This document shows, piece by piece, positions 11,690 to 21,665 of a stretch of 64,000 bases of DNA; the stretch's first letter is position 1, and each line of letters starts with the position of its first letter. The stretch spans positions 247,547 through 311,546 of the forward strand of contig VCJN01000858.1 of the NCBI GenBank assembly GCA_006384855.1, in the 5' to 3' direction. Below the pieces are notes generated by a model that saw nothing but the letters and a program-made list of their open reading frames with translations, ran no database searches and was not told the DNA's origin. Origin of the DNA: Tetraselmis striata (Eukaryota; Chlorophyta; Chlorodendrophyceae; Chlorodendrales; Chlorodendraceae). Made by a program: the position numbers and the translations under genes.

Positions 11690-12900
11690 CTTGGCATAGG
11701 AGATTACGCAGTCGCAACCGCATGTGGTGTTGGCGTGTTAAACAAGCGTGGTATACGGTGTATTACGTGTTCATCGAGGAAGATACTAGATACCAAAACA
11801 TCATCAAAGTATACAAGAATAAACATGTTTTTATGCGACTGCAGAACGTTACTCATCCATTGTTGAAACGCCGAGCGACGGGGCATTGAACATGCCAAAC
11901 GGCATAACTTTGCTAAGAATTCGTACTAACCGAACTGAGTTTTGAAGGATACTTTGTGGGCGTCCGTATTTTCTTCCAAGATGGTGATAGCTGAAAATTA
12001 GGTCGAGGGCGGAAAACACGGCAGCGCCGGAGAGCATGGCGGCGCGTGGTATCGGGATCGAAACCTATTCGGCGGGTATATCCATGCAACTGACGATAGT
12101 CAAAGCACATGCGCATGCCCATATTGTCATGTTGGGCAAATATGACATGTGCAGCAAAAGGCAGAAATGATCACCCAACAAATCCTTGTCGACAACGGTG
12201 GTTAAATGCTTTTTATATTCTTCTAACTCGGCACGTGGATTGGTGGAAGGCAAAATATTTGTCGGGTGGTACTACATGGGCATCTTATTTAGAGCAGTGG
12301 TATTTCGAAGTGAATGCCGGGGCGGCGTTAGTTAGAAGGGGATTCCATAGTCGCTGAGGGTTAGTGGCAGAGGGATGCGTGGCGGCGTGGGGGAGCGTGC
12401 GGCCGGGGGGGGGGGGGGGGGGGCGGGCGAAGTGACGTTCATTGGCGATGCGGGTTTTTAGGGTTTGTATGTGGAAGGGGATTCCATAGTCGGCATATCC
12501 ATTTGTGTTTAAGTAGATGAAGGGGTCGAATTTGTGAGGTATATTACTATATTCAGCATATTGGTCGCTAGTGATATCGGAAATACCATTATCGATGGAT
12601 TCATGGGGCATACGTATTTTTGTTGCGCCGTATTTGCGGACTACGGCGTAAAAGACAACTACGGTGTAGGGATATTTTACGTAGTTTTCGAGCCTAGTCC
12701 TAGCTGGAACGGCGTCGACATTACCGGAGCGGGGCTCGATAGGGCATGCAACGGCGTGGTCGTCGGGGGACGCGAGGGAGCCGGCGGTCGAATTATTATG
12801 CGGATTCTTATTCATGAGGAAAGATAGGCCGAGAACGGCCTCGGAATTTTTTCGTAAGTTGGTTATGATAAATTCAACGTTTGTTATTTGATAGTCATGT
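11690..12900 (-). pseudogene. Ty3/gypsy-like remnant, second copy, part 1 (RT)
   Basis: On the minus strand the segment 12260-11690 gives MRMCFDYRQLHGYT, then GAAVFSALDLIFSYHHL, VMPFGMFNAPS, and FILVYFDDVLVSS. The last is the YxDD-type catalytic box of gypsy reverse transcriptases. The segment 12815-12285 matches the spacer between protease and RT in the copy at 5860-7240. Frames are broken between these blocks. The copy continues at 14106-14285 and 18478-18900 after two insertions. Confidence 0.75.
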
Positions 12901-12916
12901 ACTAATATAGTCGCTA

Positions 12917-14105
12917 ATTATCTAATTTTAATAGATCAACCCACCCACCCACCGCCTGGGCGGGCCCGACGACCGTGCGTCCTCGGGCCTCGGAATCGCG
13001 GGCCCTTCCTCCGCCTCCACCCCCGGCTGGGAATTGGGGCGGGGATCGTGCACGGGTCGCGCCTTGGTAGCCTTGGCCCCGCCCGTGCTGCCACTGCCGC
13101 GGAGGAGCAGTGTGATATGGACACCGGCGTCTCACGTCGTTGCTGGTCCGGTCAAGTCCCCGTTCGCTGTTCTTTGAGCACCCTCTCCCTTCATGTCATG
13201 TCGGCGCCTCCACATCACATTCGGCCTAGTGCTGCTATTGGAGTGGCCTGGGATGTTGTGCTGGGAAAGGAGTTCTACGTTCGGCGGAAGGGGACGCGGC
13301 CGAGCTGGCGGCGGATCTGGCGCTAGGCGGAACAACGCGCGCTGGACACCGGCGTCTTACGTCGTTGCTGGTCCGGTCAAGTCCCCGTTCGCTGTTCTTT
13401 GAGCATCCTCTCCCTTCCTGTCATGTCGGCGCCTCCACATCACATTCGGCCTAGTGCCGCTGTTGGAGTGGCCCGGGATGTTGTGCTGGGAAGGAAGTTC
13501 TACGTTCGGCGGAAGGGGCCGCGACCAAGCCGGCGGCGGATTTGGCGCTAGGGCGGAGCAACGCGCGCTGGACACCGGTGTCTTACGTCGTTGCTGGCCC
13601 GGTCGGCTCTCCATTCCCTACTCGTGGAGCACTTTCTCCCTTCCTGTCATGTTGGCGCCTCCACATCACATTCGGCCTAGTGCCGCCATTGAAGTGGCCC
13701 AGGATGTTGTTTTGTGGAAGGCGTTCTACGTTTGGCGGAAGGGGACGCGACCGAGCTGGCGGCGGATTTGGCGCTGGGTCTATTGCACGCCCGCGGCGCC
13801 CCGTTATGGGTTGGACCCCCCAACTTCCGCTCCTTGCTGTGAGACGTCTACTTCGAAGCCCCTTTCATGTCGGCGCCTTCACATCACATTCGGCCTAGTG
13901 CCGCTATTGGAGTGGCCTGGGATTGCGTGCTGGGGAGAGCGTCCCTACTGCGTGGAGCGGCGGCTGGCTGGTGGCGATGCCTGATCGGTGGCTGTCATGG
14001 CGGTTCCCGCCTGTTGTGGCCCGTAGCTGGATTTTCTTCTGGATTTCTGCATGGATTTCTTGAATTTTGCAGCTAGCACATGTAATCATCATTATCTAGT
14101 TTTAA
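12917..14105. mobile_element. Insertion with 15-bp target-site duplication, carrying tandem repeats
   Basis: The gypsy-like copy is interrupted here. ATTATCTAATTTTAA (12917-12931) and ATTATCTAGTTTTAA (14091-14105) flank the insert and differ at one base, consistent with a target-site duplication. The 3' end (GGATTTCTTGAATTTTGCAGCTAGCACATG) resembles a stretch near 25060-25095, so this tail belongs to a dispersed family. A 15-bp duplication suits a non-LTR (LINE/SINE-type) insertion better than an LTR element. No coding region is recognised. Confidence 0.6.
13117..13950 (+). repeat. Tandem repeat, ~225-bp units, three full and one partial
   Basis: Units start near 13117, 13340, 13571 and (partial) 13860. 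Each contains ACACCGG.GTCTTACGTCGTTG, TCATGTCGGCGCCTCCACAT, and TTGGAGTGGCC.GGGATGTTG. Units differ by roughly 5-15 percent. The long open frames across them are a by-product of the repeat period and GC content. Confidence 0.8.
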
Positions 14106-14285
14106 CTGCGCGGGACTGCGACGCTAGTGGCATGCGGCCGTCTGCTTTTTCGAGCGGCGCGGTTTTAATTTTGCGCAGGCGGCCGACGAAGGTGTAACCT
14201 AAAACTACAGCATTGCGCCGGAATATAGTCGCTATATAGTACTCGTAGCATAGAGGGCGGGAGTAAGTTTTAATAATCAGTCTAT
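14106..14285 (-). pseudogene. Ty3/gypsy-like remnant, second copy, part 2 (protease)
   Basis: This short stretch aligns with 6515-6690 of the first copy (shared GCAGGACTG/GCGGGACTG, GCGGCGCGGT and GGCGGACGAAGG blocks), the retropepsin region. It ends abruptly where the inverted-repeat-bounded insertion begins at 14286. Confidence 0.6.
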
Positions 14286-14902
14286 TCCCCTACCTCTTGG
14301 GTTGATCGGAGGAAAAGGAGGACCGCGTCCTAAATTGCCTGGAATGCGAGAGAATCGATACCGGTTACACTACGGTTTTATGACGGATTTTTCGGCGTCC
14401 TCCGTCCGTCCGTCCTGCGTCCTACATCATACGCGCTTCGTGTATGAACCGTCATACGTTCGGTTTTTGCTCGTTTGATTTCACGGTACATGTACGTGCA
14501 CTGTCAAGTTCTGAATGGATGCGCGTGTATTCTAGTCCGGGCACGTCATATATCCGTCTGATACGCCAAAATAACGCGGTACCGCAGCGCGTTTTTACTG
14601 CTGAATCAGCAAGCGAGACTTGTTCTCTTTTATACAGCGACTATACGGTGGTCCAAGTAATGCTGTAAAATGATGCTGTAAAAAGGGGTCGCCGCGGGGC
14701 GGGGGCAGTCTGCCGACCCGGGGCCCGGCGTCCGTCGACGGGCGGGCGACGGTCGAACGACGGCGTCCGGCGTCCGGTGCCGGTACAGGCGGCGAGCATG
14801 GCGATTCGCGCCGTGCCCGCCCCGTAGACCTGACGACCGGCCCGACCTGCGCGGCCTCGTGCGGGATGCGGGCCGCGCCTGTAGGCGGCTTGTAAATACT
14901 GT

Positions 14903-15090
14903 ATGATCTAAACTAGTTTATGGGGTTTCCCTCCTTGACCTAACCGCTTTTTAGCTACAAGTGCTGCTCAGTGGTGCGGGAACTAGGCATCTGTTGTTGC
15001 GCCCTTTTTGGGTGCAGCACGAGTAGACATAAAAGCAGCCAGAACAGCTGAGCCTGCCATCTTCCATTTTTCGCTGCGTTCCACGCAGCG
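14903..15090 (+). repeat. Split direct repeat A1 of tyrosine-recombinase element
   Basis: Identical in length (188 bp) and nearly identical in sequence to 17828-18015, with about three substitutions. It starts ATGATCTAAACTAG and ends with a perfect hairpin, CGCTGCG-TTCCA-CGCAGCG (15072-15090). It precedes the gag-like ORF and probably carries the promoter. Confidence 0.85.
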
Positions 15091-15203
15091 ATGTAAAAAC
15101 TGTCTCGTAACCAGTTGCGAGCAAGGTCACCCCAGGTTGTTCAAGACCACACCCGGCTCACCACCCGAGTGTGATATTCTCGTCCGTACGTCCGTGCGTT
15201 ACC

Positions 15204-16088
15204 ATGCCAGATGGAGAAGAACCCGTCGCCGAGCCTACGTTGGAGTCGCTGAACGCAGATATGAGGGCCCAGTCTTCATTACTGCGAGAGTTAGCTACAG
15301 CTGTGGCACAATTAACGGCTCGTGATCGCGTTGTTGATGGGGAAGGGGCACATGGCTCCGGCTCCGGGCAGCGCTTCGCGGGACAGCCGACAGGCATCGG
15401 GGGAGCCGCAGAGCGCCCCGACTTGCTAGAGCTAGCCCAGAGCGGCCGTGTCGGAGCAAAATCCGTGAGTGCCGAGGACGACTACCTCGCGGTGCCAGAG
15501 CTACTGCAGAGAGTAGAGTATGGTTACGATCGAGGCCGTTCGACCGGTCAGCCGAGTGCCTATCCTAGACTCTTCCCCCTGAGCACCGACCTAACGAACG
15601 AGTACCTCAAGCAGGACGACCGGCGTCTGCCGGCCCAGGAGGAGTATTTGTGGATGTCGTGTTTCGGGGCCCACATGGCCGCACTTTTCGTGGCTCTCGA
15701 CAAGCTGCTACCTTACGTCCCTGCCGCTAACCGGGACTTCACCCCCTACCTCGCGAGAGCTCGGAATCACGCCGAGGCCATCGACAAGGCGTTTCGTTTT
15801 CGTCTGGCTTTCCTGCGGAAGCTAAATGAGATCAAGCGTGTGCACGGTGACCAAGGTGTTCTGGACGTGCTGCGAGCCCAGCAATTTCAGCCTGCTTCGG
15901 AGCATCTGGCTTCCGCGATTTTTGGGGACCTCGTGAAGGACTACGAGCGTCGCGTCTTCGAGGCGACCGTTGCCAGCAGCGCAAAGGCAACCGCTACTGC
16001 CCGAGTAGCAGCTGCAGCTGCAGGTCGCGGGCGTGGGCGAGGACGTGGTGGCGGGCGTGGACGTGGCCGCGAAGGTGAGCACGAGTGA
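15204..16088 (+). CDS. Gag-like ORF of the tyrosine-recombinase element
   Basis: A 294-residue open frame starting at the ATG in ACCATGCCAG, 114 bp after repeat A1. The N-terminal third is Glu/Ala-rich. The middle is helical, with the blocks YPRLFPLSTDLTNEYLK and FGAHMAALFVALDKLLPYV. The C-terminus is an Ala stretch followed by GRGRGRGRGGGRGRG, an RGG-like nucleic-acid-binding tail. Position and composition fit the gag-like ORF1 of DIRS/Ngaro elements; no conserved zinc knuckle is seen. It is in the same frame as the recombinase frame that follows, separated by TGA stops at 16086 and 16110. It could instead be a DNA-binding accessory protein of a Crypton-like element. Confidence 0.6.
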   Translation: MPDGEEPVAEPTLESLNADMRAQSSLLRELATAVAQLTARDRVVDGEGAHGSGSGQRFAGQPTGIGGAAERPDLLELAQSGRVGAKSVSAEDDYLAVPELLQRVEYGYDRGRSTGQPSAYPRLFPLSTDLTNEYLKQDDRRLPAQEEYLWMSCFGAHMAALFVALDKLLPYVPAANRDFTPYLARARNHAEAIDKAFRFRLAFLRKLNEIKRVHGDQGVLDVLRAQQFQPASEHLASAIFGDLVKDYERRVFEATVASSAKATATARVAAAAAGRGRGRGRGGGRGRGREGEHE

Positions 16089-16124
16089 CGGTGTAGGGCG
16101 CCTTTCGCCTGAGCTGCTGGAGCT

Positions 16125-17749
16125 TTGCGAGGCCACCTTTCGGTGACCGCCGCAAGACGCACCCTTGCAGCACAACGGCGAGATGAGCGCCCTGTGTCAG
16201 GATCTGACCCCCCCACCTTGCAGACTTCATTTAGACCTTCCTCGGTGCGGCGCTTCTTACGGCTACATCCGAGTGCGGCTCAACCATCCGCACACATGCA
16301 CATGGCGGTCCAACCAACCGTCTCCCGTACCATTCCATCGCTGCGTCCATCGGTTGTTACCCTGCGTGTCACAACTGGTTCGCAACGACCAAGTTTCGCG
16401 CGTGTACGTTATGCACGGGACAGGCGCTACGAGCGCGAAGGGCGCGCGGGGCGGCCCTCTTACCTGAACCTAGCCCCGCAAACCCGTACTGAAGCTACTG
16501 CAAAGCCGTCCAGCAGCTACCGGCCAACCGCCGGAAACCTAATCGCTGCTGCCGAGTACTTTGCAAACAGTAGTCGTACTGGTGGAACTCTGTCGGTAAA
16601 ACGACGCACGTACGTAATTGACGAGCCCGCAGCTGTCGCTCCGTGGGCTGCGTCATTGCGATCCCGGCTGCAGGATGCGTTCGGCTCGGACGAGCTGGGC
16701 CAGCGGACGCTCGACCTGCTCTCAAGCTCCCTCAGCGCTCAAACACTCAAGAGCTACGCCGGCAGACTGTCTCAGTTCGCGGAGTTCTGCCACGACTCTG
16801 AGAACATCAGTCCGCTGGAGGCGACTACTGCTACTGTCGTTCGGTATGTTGCTTGGATCGGGGAGCGAGGGCACATCGCAGCTAAGTCGCTGCAACCCTA
16901 CCTGTCCGCAATTAACACGTTCTTCGAGCTGCGCAACCTTGTCCCCATCGCCAAGGACAGTCTACACCTAACTTCAGCAAGGCGTGGGCTGATGCTGCGT
17001 CAGCGCTGGCTGGACGCGGCCCCTTTGCGTGTCCTTCTGCCTGCGGATGTAGCCTACCGCTTCGTCACAAAGGCCGAGCTAATTGTGTCTGCTCCTTACC
17101 CAGAGTACCACCCCGACTTCCGAGCCCTCTTGGCCTCGGTTGTCAACTTCATGTTCTTCGCCATGGGCCTTATTGGCGTCTCCTGTCGAGTGCGAGATGT
17201 GCATGTCGACACCTACAACATCACCTTACAAGTGTACCGCGAGAAGGGTCGCGCTGGCCGACGGGGACCCGACGACCTGCGCGTACTTCTCCTTCCGGTG
17301 TCCGAGCACCCTCGAGTGGCACGTCTCTTGCACCACTTCATCGACAACGTCCAATCTGTCCCCCTGGTTACTGTTGGCCAGGCTACATCAAACTTCTGGG
17401 CTGTCACTGCGGCCGAGCAGTCAAAACCTTGGACTGCGGCTACAATGTCAGACTGGCTGTCTGCAGCCATCAGTCTAGTCAACGCTGCTCCCCCTGTTGG
17501 CACTTCCTGGACTTCACACATTCTTCGCAAGGGCGCAGCTTCTGCAGCAAACGCCATCGGAGTGCCATTGTCCCACATTCGCTACCAAGGCGGTTCGCCA
17601 CTAACTCTGACGTCGTTCTGGACTACATCGACCCCAACGTTCTTCCTTCACATGGCGCATGGTTCTTCTTTGGACACATCGCCCCCCTCCGCCACTTCCA
17701 AGTCCAACAGGACTCCGCAGCGGTGGCCTTCCTAGTGCCTCCTTCATGA
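16125..17749 (+). pseudogene. Tyrosine recombinase, frameshifted before the catalytic Tyr
   Basis: A long frame without a strong upstream ATG (first in-frame ATG at 16296) encodes a phage-integrase-type core. It has a SAM-like N-terminal domain (AQTLKSYAGRLSQFAEFC, YLSAINTFFEL), then VYREKGRAGRRG (beta-hairpin Lys region) and the HxxR box SHILRKGAASAAN near 17518-17555. The nucleophile region, NSDVVLDYIDPNVLP, lies in the next frame (Tyr codon 17624-17626), so a single base change near 17590-17600 splits the catalytic domain. With that exception the gene looks intact and young. There is no reverse transcriptase between the gag-like frame and this one. Confidence 0.75.
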
Positions 17750-17801
17750 CTTGGCGCTACCTCTTCTCCGTCAATCCACCGCTCTCTCCGTTCGCTCAAG
17801 A

Positions 17802-17829
17802 CTGGCAAAACCAGACTCAACTTTGAAAT
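17802..17829 (+). repeat. Split direct repeat B1
   Basis: CTGGCAAAACCAGACTCAACTTTGAAAT abuts repeat A2 and recurs at 18111-18138 with two differences. The resulting order A1-ORFs-B1-A2-B2 is the split-direct-repeat layout of Ngaro-type elements. Confidence 0.7.
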
Positions 17830-18015
17830 GATCTAAACTAGTTTATGGGGTTTCCCTCCTTGACCTAACCGCTTTTTAGCTACAAGTGTTGCTCAGTGGT
17901 ACGGGAACTAGGCATCTGTTGTTGCGCCCTTTTTGGGTGCAGCACGAGTAGACATAAAAGCAGCCAGAACAGCTGAGCCTGCCATCTTCCAATTTTCGCT
18001 GCGTTCCACGCAGCG
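17828..18015 (+). repeat. Split direct repeat A2
   Basis: Second copy of the 188-bp repeat at 14903-15090, ending in the same CGCTGCG/CGCAGCG hairpin (17997-18015). It lies immediately after B1 and is followed by about 95 bp of unique sequence before B2. Confidence 0.85.
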
Positions 18016-18110
18016 CCCCCCCTGACTCCGTTTTCCCTCCACGCTTTCGCTAAACCATACATCCTGCCAATTTCGGCTCTTGACCGTGTAAAACAGCCTG
18101 CGCGACCTTT

Positions 18111-18138
18111 TTGGCAAGACCAGACTCAACTTTGAAAT
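18111..18138 (+). repeat. Split direct repeat B2 (element right end)
   Basis: TTGGCAAGACCAGACTCAACTTTGAAAT repeats B1 (17802-17829). It is the last recognisable part of the tyrosine-recombinase element; a G homopolymer follows at 18164-18183. Confidence 0.65.
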
Positions 18139-18477
18139 TGCTGATCTGGTAGTGCTGCTTTGGGGGGGGGGGGGGGGGGGGGGCGGTAATACTGCTAAAT
18201 TTAGCGGTGGGTGGGTACTGGCCTTTTTGTAATGCACACCAGTAGTCAGCGGCAAGCTTTTACGCGGCCTGTAGATTTAATCTGATTTACAAATTAATAC
18301 GTCGTCTCGTAAAAAATAGATGTGACAAATCTAACGCTAAAAGCAGTATATTACCCGGGAAAACACGGTATTACAAGATCAACACTACAAGCCGGCTAAA
18401 AGCGGCCCGCATCCCGCACCAGGCTCAATCCAAGAGGTAGGGGCACCTCCACAAATCCCCGGCGCGAAGCGCCGCTT

Positions 18478-18900
18478 AGTTTGGGATTTAGCGACAGTAA
18501 AAAGTTATCGGACTGAGAGGTTACGAAAGCCTTTTCGGTTTTAAAAGCGGGACTGGTGGGGTTTAAGGTGTCCTATTGGGCACAAAAGTCTTACCTTCAG
18601 ACTCAAGCTCAAGAGCCTTCATGTGGTCTGCACGCATACCAGTATTGTCGTTGTGTGTAGTGCATGGCCGCATGCTTGTCGACAGTGTTGTCGGCGAGGT
18701 AAACATCCACGATCCAATTGGTTGGTGACCAAGTCGTCAATGGCAGTTGTGGCAGCGTGGAACAAGTATGTTCCGGCTAGGTAGCGGTGGATATGGGGCG
18801 GTATTTGGACCGGATGGGGCATCAAGACTTTCCGAGGTTAAAACGCTAGCGGCGGGGTAAAACAATAATGGCACGGTATGATCTAGCGTGTAATCCCAAG
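18478..18900 (-). pseudogene. Ty3/gypsy-like remnant, second copy, part 3 (protease end and gag)
   Basis: Aligns with 6715-6780 and then 7005-7240 of the first copy. Shared landmarks are the gag region with CGACAGTGTTGTCGGCGAGG and the block coding FHAATTAIDDL (first copy FHTAATATDDL). It lacks the 220-bp insert found in the first copy at 6779-7002, which shows that insert came later. Confidence 0.7.
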
Positions 18901-19269
18901 TACATAATAATGCTACCAACATGAACATATAGTCGCTACTATGACTCAGCAGCAGCTTGCCTATATACGAATATGTTACATGGCACATATACGCGTAAAT
19001 AATGTGCTAAGTAAATAAACACAATATGACCGATAGCCGATGTAATAGACAGATTATCGCATGTACAAAAACTCGGATAGACCGTGATCATTGCAGCGGA
19101 AAAATCTTAAGGATAAGTGAATTGTAGTTGTGGTCGCTATTTAGGTTAGTCGCTAGTCATCGACTCCTTGTCTAGGTGATTGCCGAGGCATGCAAGTGAA
19201 GTCATCACGATGACTTAAGCGGTGGAGGCGGGCGGGCAAGCGTTGGCCGGGCGGGCTTGGTTTTTGCCA

Positions 19270-19387
<118 letters not shown>

Positions 19388-19389
19388 CC

Positions 19390-20630
19390 GGGGCGGCGTC
19401 GGTAATATTTTTGGATAGCAACACGTTTCGCGATCGCAGTAACGTGTGGCGGCAGTTGTGTCAGTTGAGATGGTAAAGCATGCAAATGCTAGCATAAACC
19501 GACGCAGCTCGCGCGAAGGCAACGAGTGCGCCGACTCGACAGGCAACGGGCATGATGAGGAGGCCCCGTCATGCGCAGACACCGGCACGAGGGGCTCGGC
19601 CGCGCTCTCAAGAGTTAGCTCGTTCTATGGGGGAAGGTCAATAGGCATAGTTTCGGGGATGGGCGATAAACTCGGCCAGCAAGAAAGATTGTTGATTGAT
19701 TATTGTTCGAAATCGAATCTAGGCTGGCCCCAAACCGTCGTTAACCGGCATGGGGGTGCAAGTCCAGGTTGATAATGCCCTTATTAGCTGCCTTGCCGGC
19801 TGCCACTGTCGGGCACCGGGCCTCGCTCGTCGACGAGCATTTTCTGACGGAGTGGCTCATGCGGCCACAACCATCGCGCATGCCGTGGTAGTGGTCATAG
19901 GCCGAGGGTCGGGGTGTGGCTGTGGCAAGCGTGGCAGCGGGAGAGGGCGCGCATCGGGGGGGGGGGGGGGGGGGGGGGGGAGGGGGTTATGTCCGTTGAC
20001 GATGCGTGGATGACGTCCGTGGTTGGGGCGCGGGTCGCGGGCTTGGCCGGCTTGACTAGGATGACACATATGCCACCGGGTATGTAGTGTCGGTCTCCAC
20101 GGCCCCGCCGGTGCTAGCAGCGGCGGCGCCGCCGGCAAGGTGGTCGTCCGAGATGGGAGCAGGAAGTGACCGGCATACGCAGTGGGAGCGCGGCGGGGAT
20201 CTTTAACCATGCATAGCTCAAACAAAACCAATGTAAGCTTAGGCGGGGGGCTTTAGCGCAGGCAGGGAAAAGGTTTGCAGCACATGAATTGTTACAGTGT
20301 ACCGGGGCGTGCACGGCTTTATACATATTTGCCAACGGCTTGGCAGTCGGTTGCGCGCATGTGCTAAGCTTCGGAAGTGCAATCTAGTCTTGGGTCGTCA
20401 TCCGCCATCGCGGCAGCATTGGTACGGTATTGCTGCGGCATTGCGGTATTACTGCGGCATTACTGATGCGGCTTGGGATGATATGGTGCGGCCTCGTACA
20501 AATATGCACGAGCTATCGTGTGACAAGTCCTCGTGGGGTGTGAGTATAATAAGCATGTGAGTAGTACGGGTATAGGTATGAGTGTGGAGGTAGGGTTATG
20601 GTGTTAACCCTAACAGTCACTCGGTCGCGA
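19390..20630. other. No supported gene; G-run and repeat-rich spacer
   Basis: Contains a G homopolymer at about 19957-19981 and a GTATTGCTGCGGCATTGCGG-type short tandem repeat near 20430-20470. Open frames on both strands are short and share no motif with known proteins. Confidence 0.4.
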
Positions 20631-20639
20631 GATTGACTG

Positions 20640-21060
20640 CGACGTCGAAAAGCGGTTCAACCCACGTCGATTCGCCTCGCTCATTGCTAATAAGTGGGGC
20701 GTTTGCACCCATCGACCGCTTCGCGTTGTCCGAAAACGCCCTCCTACCCCGCTACAACTACGCCCGTTGACGCGATGACCCGCGGTGCGAGGCCGTCGAC
20801 GCCCTGCGCCTCGCTCCTCGACGACGTTGCATGGCGTTGCGAACATAACTGGTGTAGCCCCCCCCCCCCCCCCCCCCCCCAGGAACCTCCTCGGCAATCT
20901 TGTCTCTAAACTGAAGTCCTGCGGTGCCCCAGCCATCGCCATTATTCCCTACTGGCATGACAAAGCTTGGTACCCGCTATTCTCGGAGATGTGCTGCGAC
21001 ATGCGCTACTCCTGGAAGCCGCGATCTCTTCATTCCTGGCCGTAATGGCCACCACCTTAC
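20640..21060 (+). pseudogene. 3' remnant of a DIRS/Ngaro-type pol
   Basis: Pieces in different frames match the C-terminal part of the pol remnant at 21666-24021: CTHRPLRVV in one frame corresponds to a HTIDRFA block, then LLGNLVSKLKSCGAPAIAIIPYW and DKAWYPLFSEM. A C homopolymer (20860-20880) interrupts it. It is followed by the direct repeat at 21066-21368, just as the larger copy is followed by 24069-24401. Confidence 0.6.
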
Positions 21061-21065
21061 ACCAT

Positions 21066-21368
21066 TAGTTGGGGTTTCCTTTCCGCATGGCGATCGCTTC
21101 GCGCGTTTTCCATCGTATATGCGTTACAAATGTCACGCATGCGATGCTCATGGCTATACATCGTACTCAACACACGGTAGTCCGCGTATGCTTCAACACC
21201 CGAAATATGCATGAGAAGAAACTGCCGTACAAACGAGCACGGTCAACTCCGGCACCACGCTGCGAGTCGACCCCACTCAAGGTATAATTCTTATAAAAAC
21301 TAGCGGGCTGTATGTTGTCCCCATCTCCCATCTTTGCGCCCCGCCCACCATGTGGCGGGCCGCGTTGG
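21066..21368 (+). repeat. Direct repeat flanking DIRS-type pol, left copy
   Basis: About 280-300 bp, starting TAGTTGGGGTTTC and reaching ACCATGTGGCGGGCCGCG. It repeats at 24069-24401, where a 33-bp insertion (24341-24373) lies near the end. Shared internal blocks include CACGCATGCGATGCTC, GAGCACGGTCAACTCC, and CCATCTCCCATCTTTGCGCC. Confidence 0.75.
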
Positions 21369-21665
21369 TGCTCGCAGGTTCGTCCCGTGCGCTTTGGATT
21401 TCCCGCACGCCCAAACCGTGTGTGAAGCTTAGACCGGCCGTCCTTCGACTGCCGGTACCGTCTTCTTGGGTGCGACTAGCCGACTTCTGCCGGACGGGTC
21501 TGCCGACAGCTGACGACTTAGAATCGCACCTTCGAAAGGCGAGCGCTAAGATAGCATGCGCCCACCCTCTTCTCAACAAGCCCCGCCCATTCCAACCGCG
21601 CATGCTGCTCGGGTCGGTGGTACTGGTGGCCCCATCCGCGTGTCCTCACAATTGCACGCTCCACA

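Larger units (their letters stand above)
14286..18443. mobile_element. 4.2-kb insertion bounded by short inverted repeats
   Basis: The left boundary reads CCCCTACCTCTTGGGTTGAT and the right boundary, in reverse complement, CCCCTACCTCTTGGATTGAG (18424-18443), a match of about 18 in 20. The gypsy-like copy resumes on both sides (14285 and 18478), so everything between is inserted. A second inverted pair lies inside: TGCGGGATGCGGGCCGC at about 14868 and GCGGCCCGCATCCCGCA at about 18401. The tyrosine-recombinase element at 14903-18138 lies within. The outer repeats could belong to a separate host transposon into which the recombinase element jumped. Confidence 0.55.

Noticed and set aside
13193-13984. 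Long plus frames in the tandem array.
   Set aside because: The frames repeat with the ~225-bp unit and match no protein family.
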